64,000 nucleotides of DNA from Bufo bufo (taxonomy: Eukaryota > Chordata > Amphibia > Anura > Bufonidae): assembly GCF_905171765.1 (NCBI RefSeq), contig NC_053391.1, positions 110,892,644 to 110,956,643 of the forward strand, given 5' to 3'. A program made the translations under genes and the position numbers. Below the pieces are notes generated by a model. It worked only from the letters and a program-made list of their open reading frames with translations. It searched no databases and was not told where the DNA came from. This document shows, one piece after another, positions 21,568 through 32,400 of the stretch. Numbering within the stretch: position 1 is the first letter of the stretch; each line of letters starts with the position of its first letter.

Positions 21568-22774
21568 TCAGGTCCATAAATATTGGGACATCGACACAAT
21601 TCTAAATTTTTTTGCTCTATACACCACCACAATAGATTCGAAATTAAACGAACACGATCTGCTTTAATTGCAGACTGTCAGCTTTAATTTGAGGGTATTT
21701 ACATCCAAATCAGGTGAACGATGTAGGAATTACAACAGTTTACATATGTGTCTCCCACTTGTTAACCTCTTAAGGACATAGGGCGTACAGGTACGCCCTT
21801 GTGCCCTGGTACTTAAGGACACAGGGCGTACATGTACGCCCTGTGTATTTTCGATCACTGCCGTGCGGCTGGCAGTTATCGGAACCCGGTGCCTGCTCAA
21901 ATCATTGAGCAGGCACCTAGGCTAAATGCGCGGGGGGGTCCCGTGACCCCCCCATGTCGGCGATCGCGGCAAACCGCAGGTCAATTCAGACCTGCGGTTT
22001 GCTGCGATTTCTGCAGTTTCTGGTCCCCGCGGTCAGAAACTTTATATGCCTAAAAAAAGTTTTATTCACCCCCCCCTGCACCCCCGAATGATTTTTATGG
22101 TGGCGGGAGGTGCAGGGGGAGGGTTGCGGGCGGTGTGGGCGGTGCGGGAGGCGGGCGGTGCGGCAGGCGGGATCGCGATCCCCCGCCCGCCTCCCCTTGT
22201 ATAATCGTTGGTGTCTAGTGGGGATACCAGGGTGCCAGCACATTGCTGGCACCCTGGTATAAACGGCTGACATCTGCGATGCGATGTCAGCCGTTTAACC
22301 CTTTCCATACAGCGGTCCGTACGGACCGCTGTATGGAAAAGGTTAACAGCGCAGGGAGCTCCCTCCCTCTCCCATCGGGGGGCTGCTGTACCTTTGCAGC
22401 CCCCCGATGGAGAGGGAGAGAGCTCCCAGACAGCCCCCCGAGAGATCCCCTCCTTACCCTTCCCCGTCTGCGAAGTTCTGAGCAGTACTGAGCAGACGGG
22501 GAAGGTTCCCATGGCAACAGGACGCCTCTCAGGTGTCCTGCTGTCCATGGTGCTGAACAGATCTGTGCTGAAAGGCATAGATCTGTTCAGTGTAAGTAAA
22601 ATACAGTGCAGTACAATATATATTGTTCTGTACTGTATTATACAGACATCAGACCCACTGGATCTTCAAGAACCAAGTGGGTCTGGGTCAAAAAAAAGTG
22701 AATAAAAGTGAAAAAAAAGTAAAAATCAAAAAACACATTTATCACTGATAAAAAATGAAAAAAATAAAATTCCC

Positions 22775-23640
22775 TACACATGTTTGGTATCGCCGCGTCC
22801 GTAACGACCTGATCTATAAAACGGTCATGTTACTTTACCCGAACGGTGAACACCATAAAAATAAAAAATAAAAAACTATGATGAAATAGAAATTTTGCCC
22901 ACCTTACTTCCCAAAAAAGGTAATAAAAGTGATCAAAAAAGTCGCATGTACGCCAAAATTGTAACAATCAAACCGTCATCTCATCCCGCAAAAATCATAC
23001 CCTACCCAAGATAATCGCCCAAAAACTGAAAAAACTATGGCTCTTAGACTATGGAAACACAAACATGATTTTTTTTGTTTCAAAAATGAAATCATTGTGT
23101 AAAACTTACATAAATAAAAAAAAGTATACATATTAGGTATCGCCGCGTCCGTATCGCCTGGCTCTATAAAAATATTACATGATCAAACCCCTCAGATGAC
23201 CACCGTAAAAAAAAAAAAAAGGTGTAAAAAAAGCCATTTTTTGTCATCTTACATCACAAAAAGTGTAATAGCAAGCAATCAAAAAGTTATATGCACCCCA
23301 AAATAGATGCCAATCAAACCGTCATCTCATCCCGCAAAAAATGAGACCCTACTTAAGATAATCGCCCAAAAACTGAAAAAACTATGGCTCTTAGACTATG
23401 GAGACACTAAAACATTTTTTTGGTTTTAAAAATGAAATCATTGTGTAAAACTTACATAAATAAAAAAAATTGTATACATATTAGGTATCTCCTCGTCCGT
23501 GACAACCTGCTCTATAAAATTACCACATGATCTAACCTGTCAGATGAATTTTGTAAATAACAAAAAAAAAACGGTGCCAAAAAAGCTATTTCTTGTTACC
23601 TTGCCGCACAAAAAGTGTAATATAGAGCAACCAAAAATCA
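22775..23640. repeat. About 350-bp direct repeats, three partial copies
   Basis: The marker TAGGTATCGCCGCGTCCGTA, or a close variant, occurs near 22785, 23133 and 23483. Each is followed by CTCTATAAAA and an A-rich stretch. Non-coding. Confidence 0.8.
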
Positions 23641-23684
23641 TATGTACCCTAAACTAGTACCAACAAAACTGCCACCCTATCCCG

Positions 23685-24900
23685 TAGTTTCTAAAATGGG
23701 GTCACTTTTTTGGAGTTTCTACTCTAGGGGTGCATCAGGGGGGCTTCAAATGGGACATGGTGTAAAAAAAAACAGTCCAGCAAAACCTGCCTTCCAAAAA
23801 CCATATGGTCTTCCTTTCCTTCTGCGCCCTGATGTGTGCCCGTACAGCGGTTTACAACCACATATGGGGTGTTTCTGTAAACTACAGAATTAGGGCCATA
23901 AATACTGAGTTTTGTTTGGCTGTTAACCCTTGCTTTGTAACTGGAAAAAAAATATTAAAATGGAAAATCTGCCAAAAAAGTGAAATTTTGAAATTGTATC
24001 TCTATTTTCCATTAAATCTTGTGCAACACCTAAAGGGTTAACAACGTTTGTAAAATCAGTTTTGAATACCTTGAGGGGTGTAGTTTCTTAGATGGGGTCA
24101 CTTTTATGGAGTTTATAATCTAGGGGTGCATCAGGGGGCTTCAAATGGGACATGGTGCCAAAAAAACAGTCCAGCAAAATCAGCCCTCCAAAAACCAAAC
24201 GGCGCACCTTTCACTCTACGCCCCGCTGTGTGGCGGTACAGCAGTTTACGGCCACATATGGGGTGTTTCTGTAAACAGCAGAGTCAGGGCAATAAAGATA
24301 CAGTCTTGTTTGGCTGTTAACCCTTGCTTTGTTAGTGGAAAAAATGGGTTAAAATGGAAAATTAGGCAAAAAAATGAAATTCTCAAATTTCATCGCCATT
24401 TGCCAATAACTCTTGTGCAACACCTAAAGGGTTAACGACGTATGTAAAATCAGTTTTGAATACCTTGAGGGGTGTAGTTTCTTAGATGGGGTCACTTTTA
24501 GGGAGTTTCTCCTCTAGGGGTGCATCAGGGGGGCTTCAAATGGGACATGGTGTAAATAAACCAGTCCATAAAAATCAGCCTTCCAAAAACCATACGGCGC
24601 ACCTTTCCCTCTACGCCCCGCTGTGTGGCCGTACAGTAGTTTACGGCCACATATTGGGTGTTTCTGTAAACGGCAGAGTCAGGGCAATAAAGATACAGTC
24701 TTGTTTGGCTGTTAACCCTTGGTTTGTTAGTGGAAAAATGGGTTAAAATGAAAAATTAGACAAAAAAATGAAATTCTCAAATTTCCTCCCCATTTGCCAA
24801 TAACTCTTGTGCAACACCTAAAGGGTTAACAACGTATGCAAAATCAGTTTTGAATACCTTGAGGGGTGTAGTTTCTTAGATGGGGTCATTTTTGGGTGGT
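23685..24900. repeat. About 400-bp direct repeats, three full copies and part of a fourth
   Basis: The marker GGGGTCACTTTT, then TCTAGGGGTGCATCAGGGGG, recurs near 23700, 24095 and 24490; a diverged start appears near 24885. Similar open frames in each copy come from the repeat and show no known domain. Confidence 0.85.
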
Positions 24901-25439
24901 TTCTATAATGTAAGCCTCGCAAAGTGACTTGAGACCTGAACTGGTCCCTAAAAATTGAGTTTTTGTAAATTTCTGAAAAATTTCAAGATTTGCTTCTAAA
25001 CTTCTAAGCCTTATAACATCCCCAAAAAATAAAATATCATTCCCAAAACAATTCAAACATGAAGTAGACATATGGGGAATGTAAAGTCATCACAATTTTT
25101 GGGGGTATTACTATGTATTACAGAAGTAGAGAAACTGAAACTTTGAAATTTGCAAATTTTTCCATATTTTTGTTAAATTAGGTATTTTTTGGTGCAAAAA
25201 AATTTATTTTTTTGACTCCATTTTACCAGTGTCATGAAGTACAATATGTGACGAAAAAACAATCTCAGAACGGCCTGGATAAATCAAAGGGTTTTAAAGT
25301 TATCAGCACTTAAAGGGACTCTGGTCAGATTTTCAAAAAATGGCCTGGTCCTAAGGTGTAAAAAGGCTGTGTCCTTAAGGGGTTAAGGGACCAAAAGTAA
25401 TGGGACACAATAATAATCATAAATCAAACTTTGACTTTT

Positions 25440-26488
25440 TAATACTTGGTTGCAAATCCTTTGCAGTCAATTACAGCCTGAAGTCTGGAACGCATTGACA
25501 TCACCAGACGCTGGATTTCATTCCTGGTGATGCTCTGCCAGGCCTCTACTGCAACTTCCTACTTGTTCTTGGGGCATTTTCCCTTCAGTTTTGTCTTCAG
25601 CAAGTGAAATGCATGCTCAATCAGATTCAGGTCAAGTGATTGACTTGGCCATTGCATAACATTTCACTTCTTTCCCTTAAAAACTCTTTGGTTGCTTTTG
25701 CAGTATGCTTTGCGTCATTGTCCATCTGCACTGTGAAGCGCCGTCCAATGAGTTCTGAAGCATTTGGCTGAATATGAGCAGATAATAATGCCTGAAACAC
25801 TTCGGAATTCATCCTGCTGCTTTTGTTAGCAGTCACTTCATCAATAAGTACAAGAGAACCAGTTCCATTGGCAGCCATACATGCCCACGCCATGACACTA
25901 CCACCACCATGCTTCACTGATGAGGTGGTATGCTTAGGATTATGAGCAGTTTCTTTCCTTCTCCATACTCTTCTATTCCCATCACTCTGGTACAAGTTGA
26001 TCTTGGTCTCATCTGTCCATAGGATGTTTTTCCAGAACTGTGAAGGCTTTTTTAGATGTCGTTTGACAAACTCTAATCTGGCCTTCCTGTTTTTGAAGCT
26101 CACCAATGGTTTACATCTTGTGGTGAACCCTCTGTATTCACTCTGGTGAAGTTTTCTCTTGATTGTTGACTTTTGTTGACTTTGACACACCTACCTCCTG
26201 GAGAGTGTTCTTGATCTGGCCAACTGTTGTGAAGGGTGTTTTCTTCACCAGGGAAATAATTCTTCGGTCATCCACCACAGTTGTTTTCCACGGTCTTCCG
26301 GGTCTTTTGGTGTTGCTGAGCTCACCGGTGCGTTCCTTCTTTTTAAGAATATTCCAAACAGTTGTTTTGGCCACGCCTAATGTTTTTGTTATCTCTCTGA
26401 TGGGTTTGTTTTGTTTTTTCAGCCTAATGATGGCTTGCTTCACTGATAGTGACAGCTCTTTGGATCTCATCTTGAGAGTTGACAGCAA
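25440..26488 (-). pseudogene. Tc1-like transposase, broken
   Basis: N-terminal helix-turn-helix: ELSLSVKQAIIRLKKQNKP, then KTLGVAKTTVWNIL (26138-26488). Catalytic part: ILWTDETKINLYQSDG (first Asp), VQMDNDAKHTAKATKEFL (second Asp), and in a shifted frame DLNLIEHAFHLLK (Glu). Breaks: a frame change near 26140-26190 beside a duplicated GTTGACTTT, another near 25660, and a TAG before the C-terminus. It ends at the TAA read at 25440-25442. It served the Tc1 element in which it lies. Confidence 0.88.
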
Positions 26489-26818
26489 CAGATTCCAAAT
26501 GCAAATAGCACACTTGAAACGAACTCTGGACCTTTTATCTGCTCACTGTAATTGGGATAATGAGGGAATAACACACACCTGGCCATGGAACAGCTAAGAA
26601 GCCAATTGTACCAATACTTTTGGTCCCTTAACAAGTGGGAGGCACATATGCAAACTGTTGTAATTCCAACACAGTTCATCTGATTTTGATGTAAATACCC
26701 TCAAATTAAAGCTGACAGTCTGCAGTTAAATCACATCTTGTTTGTTTCATTTCAAATCCATTGTGGTGGTGTATAGAGCCAAAAATGTTAGAATTGTGTT
26801 GATGTCCCAATATTTATG

Positions 26819-26842
26819 TATATATATATATATATATATATA
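26819..26842. repeat. (TA)n between two Tc1/mariner elements
   Basis: A TA run joining the right end of one element to the left end of the next. Similar runs lie at 21536-21564 and 28064-28091. Confidence 0.9.
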
Positions 26843-28060
26843 CACTCCTTTAAAGAATTATTAGGAACACCTGTTCTATTTCTCATTAATGCAATTATCT
26901 AGTCAACCAATCACATGGCAGTTGCTTCAATGCATTTAGGGGTGTGGTCCTGGTCAAGACAATCTCCTGAACTCCAAACTGAATGTCAGAATGGGAAAGA
27001 AAGGTAATTTAAGCAATTTTGCGCGTGGCATGGTTGTTGGTGCCAGACGGGCCGGTCTGAGTATTTCACAATCTGCTCAGTTACTGGGATTTTCACGCAC
27101 AACCATTTCTAGGGTTTACAAAGAATGGTGTGAAAAGGGAAAAACATCCAGTATGTGGCAGTCCTGTGGGCAAAAATGCCTTGTGGATGCTAGAGGTCAG
27201 AGGAGAATTGACCGACTGATTCAAGCTGATAGAAGAGCAACGTTGACTGAAATTACAACTCGTTACAACCGAGGTATGCAGCAAAGCATTTGTGAAGCCA
27301 CAACACGCACAACCTTGAGGCGGATGGGCTACAACAGCAGAAGACCCCACTGGGTACCACTCATCTCCACTACAAATAGGAAAAAGAGGCTACAATTTGC
27401 ACGAGCTCACCAAAATTGGACTGTTGAAGACTGGAAAAATGTTGCCTGGTCTGATGAGTCTCGATTTCTGTTGAGACATTCAAATGGTAGAGTCCGAATT
27501 TGGCGTAAACAGAATGAGAACATGTTTCCATCATGCCTTGTTACCACTGTGCAGGCTGGTGGTGTTGGTGTAATGGTGTGGAGAATGTTTTCTGGGCACA
27601 CTTTAGGCCCCTTAGTGCCAATTGGGCATCGTTTAAATGCCACGGGCTACCTGAGTATTGTTTCTGACCATGTCCATCCCTTCATGACCACCATGTACCC
27701 ATCCTCTGATGGCTACTTCCAGCAGGATAATGCATCATGTCACAAAGCTCGAATCATTTCAAATTGGTTTCTTGAACATGACAATGAGTTCACTCTACTA
27801 AAATGGCCCCCACAGTCACCAGATCTCAACCCAATAGAGCATCTTTGGGATGTGGTGGAATGGGAGCTTCGTGCCCTGGATGTGCATCCCTCAAATCTCC
27901 ATCAACTGCAAGATGCTATCCTATCAATATGGGCCAACATTTCTAAAGAATGCTATCAGCACCTTGTTGAATCAATGCCACGTAGAATTAAGGCAGTTCT
28001 GAAGGCAAAAGGGGGTCCAACACCGTATTAGAATGGTGTTCCTAATAATTCTTTAGGTGA

Positions 28061-28063
<3 letters not shown>
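26843..28063 (+). mobile_element. Tc1/mariner element, DD36E (Incomer-type), apparently intact
   Basis: 1,221 bp flanked by TA. Short inverted termini: CACTCCTTTAAAGAATTATT then AGGAACACC on the left, and GGTGTTCCTAATAATTCTTT then AGGTGAGTC on the right, about 32 bp with a few mismatches. One open transposase frame fills the centre. Short termini, small size and DD36E spacing are known for the Incomer family. Confidence 0.88.
26991..28031 (+). CDS. DD36E Tc1/mariner transposase, 346 residues, uninterrupted
   Basis: A complete frame from ATG (MGKKGNLSNFARGMVVGARR) to TAG, close to the usual Tc1/mariner length of 340-350. The N-terminus is a double helix-turn-helix (for example ISQSAQLLGFSRTTISRVYK). 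Catalytic residues: Asp155 in AWSDESRF, Asp246 in YFQQDNASCHKA, Glu283 in [13 protein letters not shown]. There are 36 residues between Asp246 and Glu283, two more than in classical Tc1. It should cut and paste DNA at its short termini into TA sites. No stop or frameshift is seen, unlike the other two Tc1 copies, so activity is possible but not shown. The start gives a 148-bp leader after the left terminus. Confidence 0.92.
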   Translation: MGKKGNLSNFARGMVVGARRAGLSISQSAQLLGFSRTTISRVYKEWCEKGKTSSMWQSCGQKCLVDARGQRRIDRLIQADRRATLTEITTRYNRGMQQSICEATTRTTLRRMGYNSRRPHWVPLISTTNRKKRLQFARAHQNWTVEDWKNVAWSDESRFLLRHSNGRVRIWRKQNENMFPSCLVTTVQAGGVGVMVWRMFSGHTLGPLVPIGHRLNATGYLSIVSDHVHPFMTTMYPSSDGYFQQDNASCHKARIISNWFLEHDNEFTLLKWPPQSPDLNPIEHLWDVVEWELRALDVHPSNLHQLQDAILSIWANISKECYQHLVESMPRRIKAVLKAKGGPTPY

Positions 28064-28091
<28 letters not shown>

Positions 28092-28095
<4 letters not shown>

Positions 28096-28630
28096 TATAT
28101 ATACACCCCAAAATGGTTCAACTAATTCCACAAAATAAAATATTTTCATAAAGAGGTGGGTGCTGATCGCTGCAGGTCTGGCTTTTTTAGCCAACCAGCC
28201 ATATGATGTTCTGGCACATAGGATATTCCAGTGTGAAACACTATCATCTATGACCTCCTCTACAGAAAGTCCAGTCCCAATAAGGAAACCTAGATAAACT
28301 GGTCAAATGTGTAGCAAAATGGCAGATGAAGTTAAACGTTGATTAGTGTATGGTTATATATTTTGAGGGAAAAATGAAATCATCTATTTGTTTTGGAATT
28401 TGATAACAATTTTAGTGAGTCTTCAATGAAAACAGAATTGGCTATAGTTTTTTAATAATACACATTATAGTATGCAATGCCAGTCTGCTGAATTAAAAGT
28501 CAACAAGATATTCATTTATTTATTTTTTTATTAGGAAAGGTATAACTTCTTTAAAAGAATGCATTATTTTAACCCTTTATAAAGTATGCAAGTCAAGTAT
28601 AGGGCACCGGTCCATAAAAGATATACAGTA
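28092..28630. other. Nothing recognised
   Basis: AT-rich intron sequence between a TA microsatellite and the BEL/Pao left LTR; ends in the target copy CAGTA. Confidence 0.5.
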
Positions 28631-29292
28631 TGTTACGGCCCCTTTGGCATCGAATAAATAACAAGAGGAGAGCTTCTGACGGGTGCAGTAGTTTTATTCT
28701 TTTGGAACAAAGGTGCGCAGCAGGGTTGAATATTATTTTCTTTATCTCCTTGAGCACCGTAAACATGAATATCGTAAGCACCATAGCACCATAGCACCGT
28801 GAAAACTGTAAATGACATACAACACACTTATTTACAGTTGTCACCAAAAAGGGGGTTACAGGGTTAATTACAGTTGTCTGCACACACATCTAATTACATT
28901 GAACATTCAAAGAAACATGGTTACATGCAAAGTGCCTTGGATTATACAGTATAGCGTATTTAAAACCAAACAGCATGAACAGGGTTTATCTCTAGAACAT
29001 ATACACCTTTATAACAATGCACACTTTTCTGCATACCTCGATCCACTTGCCAAGGGGGGTACAAACTTTAAGCTTTAGGGATTGTCTGCAGACATCTTCC
29101 ATGAAATCCTATGCAGACAGCTAACATGTGGCATCTGAGATACAGGAAAAGGCTTTCTTTCTAAGACAGGAGAAGGAGTGGTCTTGTAATCCTGCTGATC
29201 AAAACATTCTCCAGGGAACCAAAGGGAGGCAGAAAGGTTCCACCCAGCAGTAAGTGCTGAACAAGATCCACAATGATAAGCGGACAGTTACA
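28631..29292 (-). repeat. BEL/Pao 3' LTR (left copy)
   Basis: On the minus strand it starts TGTAACTGTCCGC and ends CCGTAACA. It is preceded by a purine-rich tract (GGTGGGAG, read from 29300 to 29293). It differs from the other LTR by G/T in GCAGCA(G/T)GGTTGAA and T/C in AACATT(C)(T/C)CCAGG. Confidence 0.95.
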
Positions 29293-29465
29293 CTCCCACC
29301 AAATTATGTTATGATGAACATAACCTAAAAGTCATACATAATTTACGGAACATAACCTTGGCCGCTATAAAACATGGTACATCATACACAATTTAGCTTA
29401 TAGGTACCTCTGTAACTGGCTACTGTCTTGTGTGGTGGTATGCTAGTGTATCACTAAAACTGAAC

Positions 29466-32400
29466 TTATTTGCTTTCTATGAGGACTACTAGCTTTTGAA
29501 TAGGACGTTCAATAATCGAAGGTTTTGATACATAGTCCTTCTTATCTTGCAATCTTCTGTCACCTACTAACACCTTGACTCGACGAACTAGATCATCCTT
29601 TTCTATTGTAGTTTCAATTACACGTCCTAGTTGCCACTGGCATCTGGGAGACATATCATCTTTGATTATGACAATGTCATTTACTTTGAGGTTACGTCGA
29701 GGTGTGTGCCATTTCTGTCTTGTGGAAACACTCATGAGGTATTCTCTTTTCCACCGACTCCAGAATTGTTCTGCTAAATATTGCACTCTACGCCACCGTT
29801 TAGCTGCATATACGTCTTCCTTTACGAATTTCCCAGGTGGAGGTAATGCAACCTTGGATTTCATCAGGATGAGGTGGTTTGGAGTTAGAGGTTCTGGCGC
29901 CTTGGGGTCATTGATTCCATCGACAGTTAAAGGACGACTGTTAACGATGGCCATGGCTTCATAAAATAGCGTTCTAAGAGAAGCATCGTCTAGTCTACTT
30001 GAACATTGGACTGTTGTAGCATTTAGCACATTACGAATGGTTCTAATTTGACGTTCCCAGACTCCACCTGCATGACTTGCGGAAGGAGCATTGAAGATAA
30101 ACTCACACTGTTTATCAGCTAGGAAAGTTTCTAGTGCCTTTGTGTCACATTGCTTCAGGGCTTCTTTAAGTTCGTTCTTTGCTCCTGTGAAGTTTGTGCC
30201 TTGGTCACAGTGAAGTTGGCAAACGGCTCCTCTTAAACTGATGAAACACCTTAAGGCATTGATGAAGGAATCTGTAGATAAATCTTCAAGCATTTCGATG
30301 TGGACTGCACGTGAGGAGAAGCATGTGAAGATTAGACCATACCTCTTGTATTCCTTTCGACCTTGTTTGGTGATAAAGGGACCAAAACAGTCCATACCAC
30401 AGTATGTAAAGGGAGCTGAAACTTCTATGCGTTCTTCGGGGAGCTCTGACATACGCTGCTCCTCTGTGGGACGCCGGAGCTTTCGACACTGTACACATTT
30501 ATGTATTAACTTGGCGACTGACTTGCTTCCACCAAGCACCCAAAATCCATTTGCTCTGAGTTCTGTTAGAGTTTGGCTGCGGCCCTGGTGATGAATGGCT
30601 GCATGATAGTGGGACAGGATTAACTGGGTAATGTGCCCTTCTTTTGGGAGGATGACTGGGTGCTTTGTTTCTTGACTAAGAGTTGATCTTGACAGCCTTC
30701 CACCAACACGAAGAAGTCCTTGAACCAGAATGGGGTCAAGGCAGCTAAGAGGGCTTGAACTTGGGAGACTATCTCCTCTTTGAAGGAGTTTTAGCTCTTG
30801 GGGGAAAACTTGCTGTTGAACTAGACCTATCACTACCTCCCTGGCCTCCTTACGTTCCTCCACAGACACAAGATTGCTGCAGTGATACGTCTTCGTTTTT
30901 ATTCTCCGGATTCTTGCAATCACCTTAATGAGCATTGACCAACTGGAGAACCTGCTCAGACGATTTAGAGTATCAGTTTGTTCATTGGCTTGTGATGCAA
31001 GGGTTGTAACAGGTTTGACTTCAGGGTCGCCTACAATTAGTTCTGCTGAAGAGCTTGAAGATGCGTGCACTTCAGATCTCCAAAGGAAACTAGGCCCAGA
31101 TAACCAACTTGAGGTGGAGATATCCGCTACATGTAGACCCCTGGATGCATGGTCGGCTGGGTTTTGTGTCGTATCCACATAATGCCACTGGGTTGGATCT
31201 GTAATCTCTCTTATGAGTTGAACACGATTGGCTACAAACACGTGAAACCTTCTTGCTTCGTTATTGATATAGGCTAAGACTACTTGGGAGTCTGTCCAGA
31301 AGAACTCTTTGTCAGCTTCTATTTCAAGTTCTGCCTTCAACATGACACTCAACCTTGCTGCAGTGACGGCAGCTGAGAGTTCAAGCCTTGGGATGCTCAC
31401 AATCTTCGTTGGTGCAACTCTCGCCTTGGCCATTACGAAGCTGCAATGGACTTGATCTCTGTCATTTTTGTACCTAAGGTACGAACAGGCACCATATCCT
31501 ATGTTGCTGGCATCGGAAAAGTGGTGTAGTTCCAATTTCATTCTGTTACCAAAGTCTGGGGGATGGTAACATCTGGGTATCTTGATTTCCCTTAAAGCTT
31601 GCAGACTACTCTTCCAAGCCTCCCACCGTGGACATAAGCTCTCAGGAAGTGCTTCATCCCAACTGATGCCTCTGCGGCAAAGCTCTTGGAGAATGCACTT
31701 GCCACTCAGTATGAAGGGGGCTATGAAGCCTAGAGGATCATAAAGGGAGGCTACGACTGACAGGATACCACGACGAGTTGAGGGTTGATGCTTTATGCCA
31801 ACACTGAAACTGAAGGTGTCGTTTTCAATTGACCACTGAATGCCAAGTACTTGTCCTTCTGTTGTTGAGTCTGGGCTAAGTTTGACAGGTACACTAGTTG
31901 TTGCTCTTTCTGACGGAGCAATACAGGACAGGACGTCCCTTTTATTAGAGTTGAACTTATGCAGTCGTAGGCCGGCATTTTTACATAATCCTTGAGTTTC
32001 GAGGATTAGATTCGAAGCTTCGCTGACTGTTGGAACGCTAGTTAGGCCGTCGTCGACATAAAAATTCTTCTCGATGAAGGCTGATGCTGAGGGATGTTCT
32101 GACTTATGTTGTCGTGCAAGATACTTAAGGCCGAAATTGGCACATCCTGGAGAGGAGCTGGCACCGAAAAGGTGAACTGCCATTCTGTATTCTTTCGGTT
32201 CTGTTTCCAACTGACCGTTCTCCCACCAAAGAAACCTTAAGTAATTGCGCATTTCTGAAGGGATATAGAACTGATGGAACATCTTTTCAATGTCGCATAT
32301 CACAGCAACTGCTTCCTTCCTGAAGCGACAGAGGACTCCCACTAGAGAGTTTATCAGGTCGGGACCTGTCAGCAAGGTATCGTTTAGGGAGATGCCTTTG

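Larger units (their letters stand above)
21766..25382. mobile_element. TTAA-flanked non-autonomous element, 3,617 bp
   Basis: Flanked by TTAA at 21762-21765 and 25383-25386. The ends are inverted: CCTCTTAAGGACATAGGGCG on the left and GTGTCCTTAAGGGG on the right. Further palindromes lie at 22260-22340 (CATACAGCGGTCCGTACGGA) and 22345-22430. The rest is two sets of long tandem repeats. No transposase frame is present. The TTAA duplication fits piggyBac or Kolobok; I cannot choose between them from the ends alone. Confidence 0.85.
21565..26818 (-). mobile_element. Tc1-like transposon, interrupted by a TTAA element
   Basis: The left end (CAGTCAGGTCCATAAATATT) lies after TA at 21563-21564. The right end reads CCCAATATTTATG, then passes directly into a TA run, so the last dozen bases are lost. 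The termini are inverted for about 200 bp (ATTTGAGGGTATTTACATC against GATGTAAATACCCTCAAAT). The transposase gene is on the minus strand next to the right end. The left terminal repeat is split by a 3.6 kb insertion at TTAA. Confidence 0.9.

Noticed and set aside
23642..24746. Similar 60-96 codon frames in each 400-bp unit of the TTAA element
   Set aside because: The similarity comes from the DNA repeat; the frames contain indels between copies and have no recognisable domain.
29575..31182. + strand frames opposite BEL/Pao Pol, and 33719-35300 opposite Gag
   Set aside because: They are antisense shadows of intact Pol and Gag frames.
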